64,000 nt of DNA from Antedon mediterranea (Eukaryota; Echinodermata; Crinoidea; Comatulida; Antedonidae). The first letter of the stretch is position 1, and each line of letters begins with the position of its first letter. The stretch spans positions 35,721,648 through 35,785,647 of the forward strand of contig NC_092673.1 of NCBI RefSeq assembly GCF_964355755.1, in the 5' to 3' direction. This document shows positions 11,686 through 22,678 of the stretch, one piece after another. The notes under the pieces were generated by a model, which worked only from the letters and a program-made list of their open reading frames with translations, searched no databases and was not told the origin of the DNA. A program made the translations under genes and the position numbers.

Positions 11686-11999
11686 CAAATGGCCGAGCGG
11701 TTAAGGCAGGGGCGCCGTTTACCGTACTAAAGAGCCAACAACTCGATGATGGTTTGAAGTCGACTCGCTCCTAGTTCTGGTGGTGGAACAAGTCTTCTCG
11801 GATAAGGACTATAAACCGTAGGTCCAGTGTACAACACAGTTTTAACCTGTTTGCACTTTAAAGAGAAGAGCAGAGTAGGTGGTTATGCCTACCCCGGTGA
11901 ACTGGTTCACAAAATAGCCCACCTATCTGATAGGACAGTGATCAATTTACTATTGGTAATCGTTGGCCACATTGCCAAAGACATAAAAAAAACATAAAA
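11686..11999 (+). mobile_element. tRNA-derived SINE, family 2, copy 1
   Basis: The A box ATGGCCGAGCGGTTAAGGC resembles Leu/Ser tRNA heads, and the B box is degraded (GGTTTGAAGTCGAC). The body words CTCGGATAAGGACTATAA and CCGTAGGTCCAGTGTACA are shared with a minus-strand copy near 23.6-23.8 kb. A-rich tail. Too divergent after the A box to be a working tRNA gene. Confidence 0.72.
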
Positions 12000-12640
12000 A
12001 TATTATTTATTATTATTGTTAAAAAGTGGAAAATTATCGATGACCTTGTTTATATTCAAACCGGTATGTATTTTGAGGTCAGATTCAGTTAACTACCTTG
12101 ATGTCATTGACGTATATTGGATGATAACAGTAAAATCAAATCTGATGAAATTGTTACACACTCCTCTCAATAAACTTGAATTCACAATTATGTTTTGTGG
12201 CTCGTATAGACGAATCATCCGACGCGAACATTATTGTGAATATGCTGTATTTAATCTTTGTAATTATATTGACACAAGATATTGCACATTAAGAAAATTT
12301 TATGAATTATTGACACAACATTGATGCAATCATAACGCGGAGCAGATAATCTACGGAACATTACCCGAACGTAGCGACACACATCTAACATTATTCTATC
12401 TTAGTGCGTTTCTAAAGCCTACGAAGGAATTATCAACACATCAACGACGAATCTGTTAACAAATTTAAATAATTGCATTCTTCTTTACAGATTAATTGCG
12501 TTGAAATTTGAAAGCAACTTTTCATCATCAATGGTGTCTGCTGTGGAATTAGCAAATACATCACTATACATAACTGTAAATGTGAGTGGCGTATATACAA
12601 TTACGTCTTCGTAAGCTATAACCATAACATTGACAATAAC
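12000..12640. other. Intergenic, no feature seen
   Basis: AT-rich. A 102-codon open frame (12016-12324, plus) has no recognisable domain, and I do not call it. Confidence 0.4.
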
Positions 12641-12707
12641 GGGGCATTAACATCTTATCTAGTTAAGTTAATAACGGGGCATTAACGTCTTATCTAGTTA
12701 AGTTAAT
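12637..12707 (+). repeat. 35 bp direct repeat, two copies
   Basis: AATAACGGGGCATTAAC followed by TCTTATCTAGTTAAGTT occurs twice in tandem with one base difference. Confidence 0.8.
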
Positions 12708-12758
12708 TTTATTTTACAAGGCACTATCCTAACAACTGAAATGTAAACGTCACTTTCA

Positions 12759-13075
12759 AGCTTGGTTCTCACTAGGACTCAACGCAAAGATGTAGACGCA
12801 ACGTAAGTGAGTTGACCAATCACAAGAGATGGATTATTCGACTGTTATTTTGTCATTGGTTAACACGCTCGCGTTTATGTCCTTGCGTTGCGTCCTAGTG
12901 AGAACCAAGCTTTAGTGTCGTCAGGCTGCAGAACTAGATTATTACGTGTTGCGTTCTAGTGGGAACCAAGCTTTAGTGTCGTCAGGCTGCAGAACTAGAT
13001 TATTACGTGTTGCGTTCTAGTGGGAACCAAGCTTTAGTGTCGTCAGGCTGCAGAACTAGATTAGATTCGACATAA
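12759..13075. mobile_element. MITE family B with tandemly repeated right end
   Basis: A well-preserved copy runs from CAAGCTTGGTTCTCACTAGG (about 12758) to GAGAACCAAGCTTTAG. Its right flank then repeats as a 61 bp tandem unit starting at 12913, 12974 and 13035. Each unit includes TGTCGTCAGGCTGCAGAACT, and the first two end in the MITE terminus AGTGGGAACCAAGCTT. Confidence 0.8.
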
Positions 13076-13371
13076 TGCTGTGTATAAATTGATTTTTATA
13101 TGAAACAGGTCATTTTATCTATATTAACAATAATATCTAAATTCTATTACGAGGAGATTAATAACAAACTTGTATAAAGACATTTCTTTTTCTCTGTGCT
13201 ACTGTTTTTTCAAAACATAATTAAAACATCCAGTCTGCTTGTACGCGCGCCTTTGCAGAGAAGAAATTCGACTAGAAAGCTTTTCTCAAATACTTAAAGA
13301 TCTTCTTAAGTATTTCAATTTATACTCAGATTAATTTTCAAGAGATCGAATAAACTGATTATAATGACTAC

Positions 13372-13672
13372 GTAGGCGCAACGCATGGGTTCACATTACG
13401 TGTGGTGCGCTTACGTCATTGCGTTGCCTCTCGCGCAAGGACGTAGACGAAACGCAAGTCAGTTGACCAATAACAAGCGACAGTTCGAATAATCCATCGC
13501 TTGTGATGCATTATGCGAACTGTCGTTTTTTTTTGTGGGTGTATTAATTAAATTATTGGTCAACTCGATTGCGTTGCGTTTACGTCCTTGCGTTGCGTCT
13601 ACGTCCTTGCGTTGCGTTTACATCATTGCGTTGCGTTTACGTCCTTGCGTTGAGTTCTTGTGGAAACAGAGC
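13372..13672. mobile_element. MITE family B, expanded copy
   Basis: Degenerate left arm, central AATAATCCATCGCTTGTGAT. The right arm carries a 19 bp motif (GCGTTGCGTTTACGTCCTT) repeated about four times at 13571-13652 and ends GAGTTCTTGTGGAAAC. Confidence 0.7.
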
Positions 13673-13675
13673 TAG

Positions 13676-14225
13676 CTTTAACGTCCACTATGCGTTATTT
13701 CGTCATTCGTGTGTTAGCTTTCAATTCATTGTTTTATAACCTTATTATTGTATAAGTTGTCGATAAATCCTTTTAACATATTTAGAAAGTAGGTTACTAT
13801 CTTAAGAACATGATTAATGTAAAATTGATTTCCTAAAACATTGATACAATAAAGTGTGTCTAAGTGCCTAAAGCAAATACGTATGGCATGTATAGTCCAA
13901 GCCGGTAAGAAATGTATACAAATAATGTACTTACGATCAAACACCGTACGTTAAACCAAAAACAACTCCGTTGGACTAAAGATATGCTAAATTTAAGTAA
14001 AACCATAAGTATGTACCCTAATATCTTGAGTAGGTATACTAAGTATTCATCTTAGTGTTCACTTATTAAGCTTAAGTATACACCACACTTACGAGTCGTG
14101 AGACGATGCCTCTGTGGACAGCAATATACATATAATGGACCGTCCTATTCAGGGCGGGCCTAGTGCATCAAAGATACTAACATATTGTAGTGGCCATTAA
14201 AGATGCATTGCGTGGTTGCTATAGG
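13676..14225. other. Intergenic, left flank of the DIRS element
   Basis: AT-rich DNA with no supported gene. This is the host sequence bordering the nested transposon block. Confidence 0.4.
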
Positions 14226-14738
14226 TATTTTATTTCATATACGTTCGCTGTAAAGGCCGGTGCACACCAAACGCGAAGCCGCGAATTTCGCGTTAAAAAG
14301 TGACGCACGCGGCAGGCGACGGACGCTTCCAGTGTGAACGTACAAGCGAACAGTGTACGATAGTCGAATTTCAACTTCAACGCGTTGAAAACGACAGCAG
14401 CGAAGGCTTCGCACGCGAATTTTCAAAAGTTGAACCTTGGTCAACTTTTTGAGGCGTCGCGAGCGCGGTTTGCGTTCGTCAACCAATCAGAAGTCAGGAA
14501 TATCTCTCATCGACGACACCGACGGCAAAAAAATGCTGGCTGACGAGCGAGGTCTTTATGGAAATACTTACCCTTCTTGTCTTTACGATAAGTGAAGTAA
14601 GTTATACACAGACAGAAACATAAGGATTAATGCATGAAGACAATAATTTCAGACAAACATCTGTGTAGAAGAATGCCAGAAAAACTAGGCCTAAAACGCG
14701 TCAGAGATCAATTTGTAAAGTGAGTTGGCAAGCCTATT

Positions 14739-14935
14739 TCTAGCCTAGGCTAGGCCTAGCTAGGCCTACCTAGGTTTAGGCAATACTAGGGCCTAGCTAG
14801 GCCTACCTAGCCTAGGCTACATATACCCTAGTAGGCTAGGCCATGCCAAGTAGTACTTATAGGCCTACATAATACTTACTAATCCCTACTAGTCTACTAT
14901 GTGCTAGGCCAGGCCTAGCCTAGGTTAAGCCTACT
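14739..14935. repeat. CTAG/GGCC-rich low-complexity tract
   Basis: Dense overlapping CCTAGGCCTAG-like palindromic words. Similar words are scattered across the window (TAGGCCTA), but this is the densest stretch. Confidence 0.7.
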
Positions 14936-16173
14936 ACTAAATATGAGTACAGTATCTAGCCTACTTATTATTATTAATTAATATTTATAGGCCTAATATT
15001 TAGTTGATTTAGTGTTGTAAGGCTAGGATAGGCCTAGTAGTAGTAATATTAATACATAAATACTGTTGTTTTTTTTAGGTCAATTAGATGAACATTGATA
15101 AATGGGATCCTTCAGGCTATTACCAGCGTTACAAACTCCACCAATGACCAAGCTAGTAGTTTAAGCGGCCAGTATTATTATTGCCATGGAATTAAGAGCA
15201 ATTGCTCCTCAAAAACGTGGACTGGCAATTATGAGGCTGATACAGGTTTGTATAGACTTTTTTCAAATGGGTATGTCAGTTGGTGACATACATTGGCCAG
15301 AAAAAAATGATTTGAGCAATATGCCTTACTATAGCAATTTTTTAATACTTGTTTCATTTTTTTTTTAATAGAAAATGGAAGAGATTAAGGAGGAGTTGGA
15401 CTGTAACTAGTATTTATTAAGTGGTTATAGAAGGAAAGCTGAACTGAATGTCTTTTTTTAGCAATAGAGAACACATGGAAATATATGTATATGTTTTGTT
15501 ATACTCCAATACTAAAAAAATAGTCAAATTGGCTGCCAGCTAATGGAATGTTTTTCATTTTATAAGTGAAAACATAAGTTTTGTTGGGTTTTTTCTATGT
15601 AAGTGATTAACTTTGTTAAAACTACAAAATGGCATATTCAAATTTGATTTTAATCATCTTCATTTTTCATGATTCTATGGGACAATACATCTTTAAGTTT
15701 AGTGTCATTTTTTGGAAAAGATATATTGTCTTCCTGAAAATATAATTTAAAACATTTTCGTTGTGTGTAATACAGTATAACACTTTAGGGTTAGTTATTC
15801 ACTTTTAACAATAATAATATTCAATTTTCATTTTTTTTGGGATGATACATTTTAAATTTATTATTTTGATATTATTTTGCAAAAGTATTCAGGAGTAGTA
15901 AAAAAGAAAATCTGGTTGATATTTAATGATACCTTTAAAAACAATGATTCACTATTTCAATAAGTGTATTTATGTGAAAAAAAAGTCATAAGATAATAAA
16001 TACAGTGTAAATATGAGTTTGGGATATTTATTACATTTAATCAAATGAGAATAAAACTGTATGTTTTGTCATGAATAATATAATATTTAATAATAATTAG
16101 AAAATAAATGTGAAAACTTTACATTAATATATAGGCATATAGTTTATATTTTTAAAGTGACAAACCCATGAAG

Positions 16174-17832
16174 CAGGGGTGGCGCCAGGATCTTCCCGAC
16201 GCGGGGGCTACATTCCCCGACGAGGGGGCTATGCGAGCGAAGCGAGCATCACAAGGCTGGGGGCCAGGGGGGCCGCCAAGGGCCCCCGGTGGGGGTCCAG
16301 GGGGAGAAGCCCCCGGAAGCAACGCGTTCTAGCGTCATTTGAGGTCATTTTAATCAGATTTAGGGTAGCCATTTTTTCCATTTTTTATAATGCATAAATA
16401 AAATACTGCGTGCAAAAAAACGATGCGCGATGACTGTTTCAATCCATATTTTTCAATTTAAAAAATAAAAGTTCAAAGAAAATTTAGAAAAATAGAGTTG
16501 GAGGTCTTGGAAATTGGACTTATTATACTTCAAAACATGAAACAAAATATATAAGTCCCTATCATGGTTGTGACTGAGCTAAGAAATGTTTGAAAAATAG
16601 AGATGTTAGGTCCCGGAAAATGCACTTCTTGTACTTCGAAATATGACCAGCTTTATTGTTGGGGCTGAGCTAAGAAAATGTTTAAAACTAGAGCTGCAGG
16701 TCTTCAAAAAATTGAATTTCATACTTTGGAAACATCAGACCCAGAGGCTTAAAAAACGCAAGCGTAGACCTTTTTCAGTCGGGGAAATAAGTTTATTCCT
16801 CCAAAGTGTATGCCTGCGTACCATCTGGACTTCCGGGTGGTGAGAAATTCATGACATACAGTACAGGACATTGAAAATGTAATAACTTAGCTATAATAAG
16901 ATGTTGGCTAAGCGAAAATGGCATGTTTTTTTGTTTAGTAATGGATGAAATATTTATTTTAGGTGCCCCACGGTACAGAAGGTTACTTTTAAATTAAAAA
17001 ATTGGTGAACATACGAACAATTAACATAATTCGTTTTTGCTGTAGTGTAGCGTACGTCGACACAGTACACGACGTAACCGTCGGTAAACTTCGCCTGGAA
17101 AATAACTACAGTACACATTTTGGTCCCTGGATGGAACATGATATCACGACCCAACGTTGAACGATTCGTACAAAGGGATACCGCCAGACAAGTGCGTACC
17201 GACCCAACGTTGAACGATTCGTACAAAGGGATACCGCCAGACAAGTGCGTACCTATAGCTATTGTTTAGTAGTAAGTTAGATCGCTGGCAATAATGAATG
17301 CATATAAATTGCATAATAGCACTCTGACGTACTCTCAATGTCAATGAAACGTCGCGGTTTTCTAGGCGCTGAAGCTACCAAGTGAACGCGAACGCTTTTT
17401 ACTGTATATTATATTCCCCGACAAAAAGTACCCGTGTTCCCTTCGGTAACCGTCGGTAAACTTCGCCTGGAAAATAACTACATTACACATTTTGGTCCCT
17501 GGATGGAACATGATATCACGCGTCTCGACCCAACGGTGAACGATTCGTACAAAGGGATACCGCCAAACAAGTGCGTACTAGCTATTGTTTAGTAGTTAGA
17601 TCTCTGGCAATAATGAATGCATAAAAGTGCATAATAGCCCTCTGACGTACTCTCACGGTCAATGGAACGTCGTGGTTTTCTAGGCGCTGAAGCTATATGA
17701 AGTGAACGCGAACGTTTTTTACTGTATATTATATTCCCCGACAAAAAGTACCTGTGTTCCCCGACGGGGGGGCTAGGCTCCCCGACGAGGGGGCTAGAGC
17801 CCCCGTAGCCCCCCCTGCTGGCGCCACCACTG
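16174..17832 (+). mobile_element. Non-autonomous hAT-like element
   Basis: It begins CAGGGGTGGCGCCAG and ends CTGGCGCCACCACTG (15 bp inverted ends, one mismatch). It is flanked by an exact 8 bp duplication CCATGAAG (16166-16173 and 17833-17840), diagnostic of hAT-type insertion. Subterminal blocks rich in CCCCCGACG/GGGGGCT repeat near both ends. No transposase frame. It lies inside the Harbinger-like element, so it is younger than it. Confidence 0.87.
17076..17760 (+). repeat. Internal 370 bp direct duplication in the hAT-like element
   Basis: The segment from AACCGTCGGTAAACTTCGCC (17076) repeats from 17448, with both copies running to a GTGTTCC word. The first copy also holds a 53 bp tandem duplication (starts 17148 and 17201, GACCCAACGTTGAACGATTC) that the second lacks. 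Confidence 0.85.
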
Positions 17833-18045
17833 CCATGAAGATTCCCAGTTCGTGTTTATATGAAATGTTTTATATGGTTATAATAACCTCTGTTGAAAGA
17901 TATTTGTAACACCACTAATAAATACAGTCAGCAGATCACATGTACGTGTAATCAACATGCAATAAATGCTTTAATTCTTGTAACTGTATTGATATTGGAT
18001 ACATCTTCTTCTGTCCTTGTTATATATACATACAATCATGCATAT

Positions 18046-18150
18046 TTCAGGCTTTGGAAAAGGATAACATTTTCCCACCAAAACCAAACACTGTGATTGG
18101 TGTAACCAGGGAAGAGTTAAATTACATTTTAATTTAACTCTTCTCTGGTT
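18046..18150 (+). other. Candidate terminal exon inside the Harbinger-like element
   Basis: After an acceptor-like CATATTTCAG there is a 28-codon open frame (key residues EKDNIFPPKPNT, then GVTREELN) ending TAA at an inverted repeat (GGAAGAGTTAAATTA / TAATTTAACTCTTCTC). It could be a remnant exon of the transposon's protein or chance. I do not recognise it. Confidence 0.25.
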
Positions 18151-18470
18151 AAACTTACATAGGAAATACTTCAGAGTCATCTTCTCTGATTATTTTAAAT
18201 GTAGCATTGTATTATTGGCCAACCCACTATCTCCTAGGCCTAGCAATCGCGACGAATCAGCACATCGTGACGCGTTTAGTGGGAACCGACAAGAAAAACT
18301 AATAGACGCATGACAATTCAACTTTCAAAGCGATCCGTCGAATGACGCGTGACGCATGACGCTTCGCGGCTTCGCGTTCGGTGTGCACAGGCCTTAAACT
18401 GAGATCCCGACGCGCACGCGCACCCTCATATCGGCGCCATCGTTTGGAGACGGCGTGCACCCGAACGATC

Positions 18471-19880
18471 ATGGAACGAAAATCACTTGCAATACAAGAA
18501 GATGTGCTGGAGATTTCTGCTGGAAATGTAACATTTGCAGCTACAACTCCACTTGTACAGCATACGGTGGCTAAGCCCACCAAAAAGGCCAGGAAGGCGG
18601 GGTCTAGCTGTACTATTACTAGGCCTCCTAAAGAAGGTAATACGCATAGCAACAGCGATGCCGTTGCTATCGCCGGGCAATCATGCACTAACGTGCTGCA
18701 GCCTAATCAACAGGTCGGAGTAGGCCTGAACTATGAGGCTAGGGTTGAAAACCTTGAGCGGTTGGTTGAGCAGCAGGTTAAAGAGACGAAGGCTGCTCAA
18801 CAAATAAATGAGTCAACGCACGACCTTTTATCTCAGTTGATGACACAAATGTCATCACAATGTCACAACAATGAATATGATGACATTGACAGTAGCTCGG
18901 TGGTTAGCCTCACGAGTAACATTTACGATAGGCATCATCAGTACGAACGTGATGTGTCTGACCTGGAGGAGGGGGAAGTAACAGGTACACAACTATCCAA
19001 GAAGGATGAAAATCCTGAGCGGCCAGCCACTAATAGTAATAGTAAGGTCAAAGGCCCCCTTCCTCCGGGTTTTGCAGCAAGATTTGCTGTTTCTAACGAA
19101 TTGGCACCAGCAGTCAGCCAAGAGTTGGCTGACACGCTAACATACTTATTGCACTCGCATATGAGTGAGAGTGTAATGACCGAGCTGATCAAAAGCTATC
19201 CTATACCGGAAAATCTAGAGGCCCTAATGGTGCCAAAGGTCAATCCAACTATTTGGGATTCCATTACACCAAGGGCACGGTCTAACGATCTAAAATTTCA
19301 AAAGGTACAAAAACCTTTGATAAAGGGAATTACCGCCCTTGCAAAATTAGTTGATGGAAATGAGTCATCGGAGATAGCACAGGACACAATCGGCCTACTT
19401 GCCAATGCGAACTTCGAGTTACTTGCACTTCGTAAGGAGATGTTGAAACCGGAAATAAATGCCAAATATACTCATTTATGTAAACCCAGCATTAAGCCTA
19501 CAGAGTATTTATTTGGTGACCTGAGTACTACAGTTAAAAAACTGGATGAGGAAAGGAAGGCTACGGCAGGCTTATTTAATTTTAAGTCGTACCAACCAAA
19601 GACCAGGTCCAACAACTACAGATACCAGCCATACAATAGAAATGGCAAACCTTTTTTAGGTCAAACCCGGCGACACAAATGGTCAACAAACAACTACAAC
19701 CAGACCAAATTTTATCAGGGGAAAAAGGACCTAAAACAACAGCCGAAGAGGTATGAGTCGATTGATAATATAAGTATTTCTCCTAACAATAAGGTTAACA
19801 AACATAATAACCTTGACATAGTAGGAGGTCGACTCAGGTCATATATACATAAAAATATACTTCGGATCCATACATCCTAA
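18471..19880 (+). CDS. DIRS ORF1 (gag-like)
   Basis: 469-codon frame. Position in the element and low similarity to anything enzymatic fit a DIRS gag-like protein. A heptad-rich segment at residues about 88-128 (RVENLERLVEQQ, HDLLSQL) suggests a coiled coil. The middle is acidic and polar, and the C-terminal third is basic and Asn/Tyr/Gln-rich, plausible for nucleic-acid binding. The start was chosen at ATG 18471: the frame stays open upstream, but only into the terminal repeat and the inserted transposon's end. Near the end, VGGRLRSY looks like the beginning of a DIRS RT region, which then continues in another frame. Confidence 0.75.
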   Translation: MERKSLAIQEDVLEISAGNVTFAATTPLVQHTVAKPTKKARKAGSSCTITRPPKEGNTHSNSDAVAIAGQSCTNVLQPNQQVGVGLNYEARVENLERLVEQQVKETKAAQQINESTHDLLSQLMTQMSSQCHNNEYDDIDSSSVVSLTSNIYDRHHQYERDVSDLEEGEVTGTQLSKKDENPERPATNSNSKVKGPLPPGFAARFAVSNELAPAVSQELADTLTYLLHSHMSESVMTELIKSYPIPENLEALMVPKVNPTIWDSITPRARSNDLKFQKVQKPLIKGITALAKLVDGNESSEIAQDTIGLLANANFELLALRKEMLKPEINAKYTHLCKPSIKPTEYLFGDLSTTVKKLDEERKATAGLFNFKSYQPKTRSNNYRYQPYNRNGKPFLGQTRRHKWSTNNYNQTKFYQGKKDLKQQPKRYESIDNISISPNNKVNKHNNLDIVGGRLRSYIHKNILRIHTS

Positions 19881-21728
19881 ATGCGGTTTCAGGATATAAA
19901 ATAGAGTTTGATAAAGCCATACCCTACCACCTAAAAGGAAAAATACCTCATCCATACAAACTCAGCAGCATAGATATGGAGGCTATTGATGATCAAATAG
20001 TTAAATTGATATCAAAAGGGGTGGTCAAACCAGCCATGTTTGAACATGACCAGTTTGTATCAAATATTTTTACAAGGCCAAAGAAAGATGGAGGGTTCAG
20101 AATGATATTAGACCTCTCTAAATTAAATGAATATGTGACATACAAACATTTCAAAATGGAAATGTTTGGAAATGCATTGACACTAATTTCACCAGGTGTA
20201 TATATGACGTCAGTCGACCTCAAAGATGCATATTTTACTGTACCCATAGCAGAGTCGGACACTAAATATTTAAAATTTGTTTGGAAAGACAACCTGTATA
20301 AGTTTGTCGCATTGCCTAATGGGCTTAGCTCAGGGCCTAGACTTTTCACGAAATTATTGAAGCCCCCAATTGCGTTTTTGCGCAGCAGAGGGCATATTCT
20401 GTTGGTTTACATTGATGACATTTTGTGTATAAACCAGTCAGAAGACTTGGCCGGCGGTACCGCCAGGGAAACTAGTGAACTTCTAGCCTCATTGGGTTTT
20501 ATCATTAATAGAGAAAAATCAGTAATGAATCCTACGCAGATCATAACTTTCTTGGGATTTGAAATAAATTCTATAAGTATGACGGTTTCCCTTCCATATC
20601 ACAAGAAGGAGGAAATTAGAGTTCAAAGTAAACACATACTTACATTAAGTCATACTACCATTAGGAAAGTTGCGCAATTTTTAGGCAAAATTATAGCAAC
20701 ACTACCTGCTGTAGAGTATGGAAAGCTTCATTATAGGGCACTAGAGAAGGAGAAAATACTAGCTCTAAAACTAAATAAAGGCCATTACGATAGGCCTATT
20801 AGTATTTCCGTCAATGGACGGGACGATATTCTTTGGTGGCAAAATAATGTCAAAGACGCATATAAATTGATATATCATGGGTACCCCGACCTAACAATTG
20901 AGACAGACGCTAGTGGTCTAGGCTGGGGTGCCACTGATGGACATACCCACACTGGGGGAAGGTGGATAAACAAAGACCTAGACATTGCATATGCTACAGG
21001 GGCACTAAATATTAATTACTTAGAATTGCTGGCTGCTTTTTTCGGCCTTAAAGCATTGTCCCGTGAGAGAAAAGCTAAGCACATAAGGTTGAAGGTTGAT
21101 AATACCACGGCAGTAGCTTACATAAACAACATGGGCGGCGCAAAATCAATTGCGTGCAATAAAATTTCAAAAGCCATCTGGTCTTGGTGCATTGAGAACA
21201 ATTTTTTGGATAAGTGCAGAATACATCCCAGGTAGAGATAATATAATAGCTGATGCAAAGTCTCGTCAGTTTAAAGATGAGACAGAATGGATGCTTAACA
21301 AAGAATTGTTTATAAAAATCACTAAAACATTCGGCGAACTAGATATAGACCTATTCGCTTCTAGGCAAAATGCACAGCTTCCGAAATATATATCATGGAA
21401 ACCGGACCCAGATTCAATTGGTATCGACGCATTTCTACAAAATTGGTCCTCTGCCAAGCTCTATGCTTTTCCGCCGTTCTGCCTTATAGGTAGATGTTTG
21501 CAAAAAATATTGACAGATAATGCCATAGTTATCATGGTGGTCCCAAACTGGCCAACACAGTATTGGTATCCTAAATTACTATCAATGATGGTTGGGGAAC
21601 CACTGAGGTTTAAGAATACCAAACATGCCTTAACATTACATGGTTCAGATGATTGTCATCCTCTTTATAACAGACTTAACCTTTTTGCCTGCAGGCTATC
21701 AGGGCGGAACTCTACAACAAAGGAATAA
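19853..21728 (+). pseudogene. DIRS reverse transcriptase-RNase H-methyltransferase-like ORF, frameshifted
   Basis: The first frame is open from about 19853 (ATG 19976) to 21235. RT: FRMILDLSKLN, DLKDAYFTVP and the catalytic YIDD (residues 145-148 from ATG 19976). RNase H: TDASGLGWG (D311), NYLELLAAF (E350), VDNTTAVAYIN (D375). The frame then shifts at a run of six T (21202-21207). The RNase H end (AEYIPGRDN, ADAKSR) and the DIRS DAM/MT-like region (LFASRQNAQLP, DAFLQNW, FPPFCLI, VPNWPTQYW) continue in the next frame to 21728. One base in the T run explains it. Sequencing or assembly error in a homopolymer is an alternative to true decay. Confidence 0.88.
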
Positions 21729-22678
21729 GCAATACTGCAGCAGACGTCATTCTGCAATCCTGGAGACGGTCAACGTGGAAGCAATATAACTCACAGCTAA
21801 CAAAATTTATAGACTTTTGTGAAATCAGAGGAATCACATGGCAACAGCTAAACACCGGTCACGTCCTCGATTTCTTGATAAAGCTGAAGGACGAGGGCTT
21901 AGGCTACAGTACTATCAGTACGGCGAAAAGCGCAATTGTAAACTTTCTCGAAATCTTAGATATAAACATGAAGGAGTCTATTGAACTGAAACGATTTATG
22001 AAAGGGTTATTCAATTTTAACCCACCGACTCCAAAATATGCACAAATTTGGGATGTTCGCTTAGTTACAGACTATCTGAGGCGAACAATTAACGACGATA
22101 CATTATCGCTTAAAGAATTTACCATAAAAGTAGCATTGTTATTAGCATTATTGTCCTCAAGTAGGCTTCAAACCTTATATAATTTCAAATTTTCAAATAT
22201 GAATATCGAGAATGAAGCAATCACCTTTTACATTTGTACATTACTAAAAACTAGCAGACCAAACAATACAGGTCAACTGGTGGTTTTCCACAAAAGTGAA
22301 GACCCTGCCCTATGTCCGGTCAGAACAATTCTAAAGTACAGGGAAAAAACTAATAATTTAAAGGAAAATAAGGACAGATTTTTTATATGTCATAAGAAAC
22401 CGTATGCCGAGGCATCAAAAGACACAATTGCTCGATGGATAAGGACAGGTTTATCAGAAGCAGGAGTAGATACAACAAAATTTAAAGCCCATTCGGTCCG
22501 AGCGGCTGCATCTTCATCAGCAAAATTAAGGAATGTCCCGGTTGACTTAATAATGAAAACAGCTGGGTGGAGAAACGAACATACACTAAACAGATATTAT
22601 AATAAGCCTATAAAATTTGTAGAAAATCCGTCATTTCAACAGGCACTGTTGAGAAAAGTTGATTCATCAACTCATTAA
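21680..22678 (+). CDS. DIRS tyrosine recombinase
   Basis: A 332-codon frame opening after a stop at 21677 and overlapping the previous ORF by 49 nt; no ATG is obvious near its start. The N-terminal half has the helical SAM-like core-binding region (SWRRSTWKQY, FIDFCEIRGI). The C-terminal catalytic domain has the first Arg in SSRLQTL, the HxxR box in HSVRAAASS, and the last block GWRNEHTLNRYY with the nucleophile Tyr. DIRS elements use such an enzyme to integrate a circular DNA copy without target duplication. All catalytic residues I can judge are present. Confidence 0.88.
   Translation, partial: PFCLQAIRAELYNKGISNTAADVILQSWRRSTWKQYNSQLTKFIDFCEIRGITWQQLNTGHVLDFLIKLKDEGLGYSTISTAKSAIVNFLEILDINMKESIELKRFMKGLFNFNPPTPKYAQIWDVRLVTDYLRRTINDDTLSLKEFTIKVALLLALLSSSRLQTLYNFKFSNMNIENEAITFYICTLLKTSRPNNTGQLVVFHKSEDPALCPVRTILKYREKTNNLKENKDRFFICHKKPYAEASKDTIARWIRTGLSEAGVDTTKFKAHSVRAAASSSAKLRNVPVDLIMKTAGWRNEHTLNRYYNKPIKFVENPSFQQALLRKVDSSTH

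Larger units (their letters stand above)
14254..18394 (+). mobile_element. PIF/Harbinger-like DNA transposon in the DIRS left repeat
   Basis: Terminal inverted repeats of about 32 bp (AGGCCGGTGCACACCAAACG on the left, 2 mismatches to the right end) are flanked by TAA at 14251-14253 and 18395-18397. A 3 bp TWA duplication is the Harbinger signature. I find no intact transposase, so it is non-autonomous or decayed. The interior has a CTAGGCCTA-rich tract (14739-14935), mostly AT-rich filler, and the hAT-like insertion at 16174-17832. Superfamily is inferred from ends and target site only. Confidence 0.78.

Noticed and set aside
11686-11770. Possible functional Leu/Ser tRNA gene
   Set aside because: A-box is good but the B-box and acceptor stem do not fit, and the sequence continues into a SINE body shared with another copy.
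14235-14486. 83-codon minus-strand frame at the Harbinger-like left end
   Set aside because: Overlaps the terminal inverted repeat and junction; no transposase motif.
16643-16843. 66-codon frame inside the hAT-like element as transposase
   Set aside because: No hAT dimerisation or catalytic motif; too short.
18381-18470. Upstream 30 codons of the DIRS ORF1 frame
   Set aside because: They run through the inserted transposon's terminal repeat and the DIRS repeat; the frame being open there is accidental. ATG 18471 is preferred.
18396-18470. DIRS element starting at 18.4 kb with no left extension
   Set aside because: The internal complementary region matches sequence at 14226-14253, showing that the true left end is on the other side of the inserted transposon.
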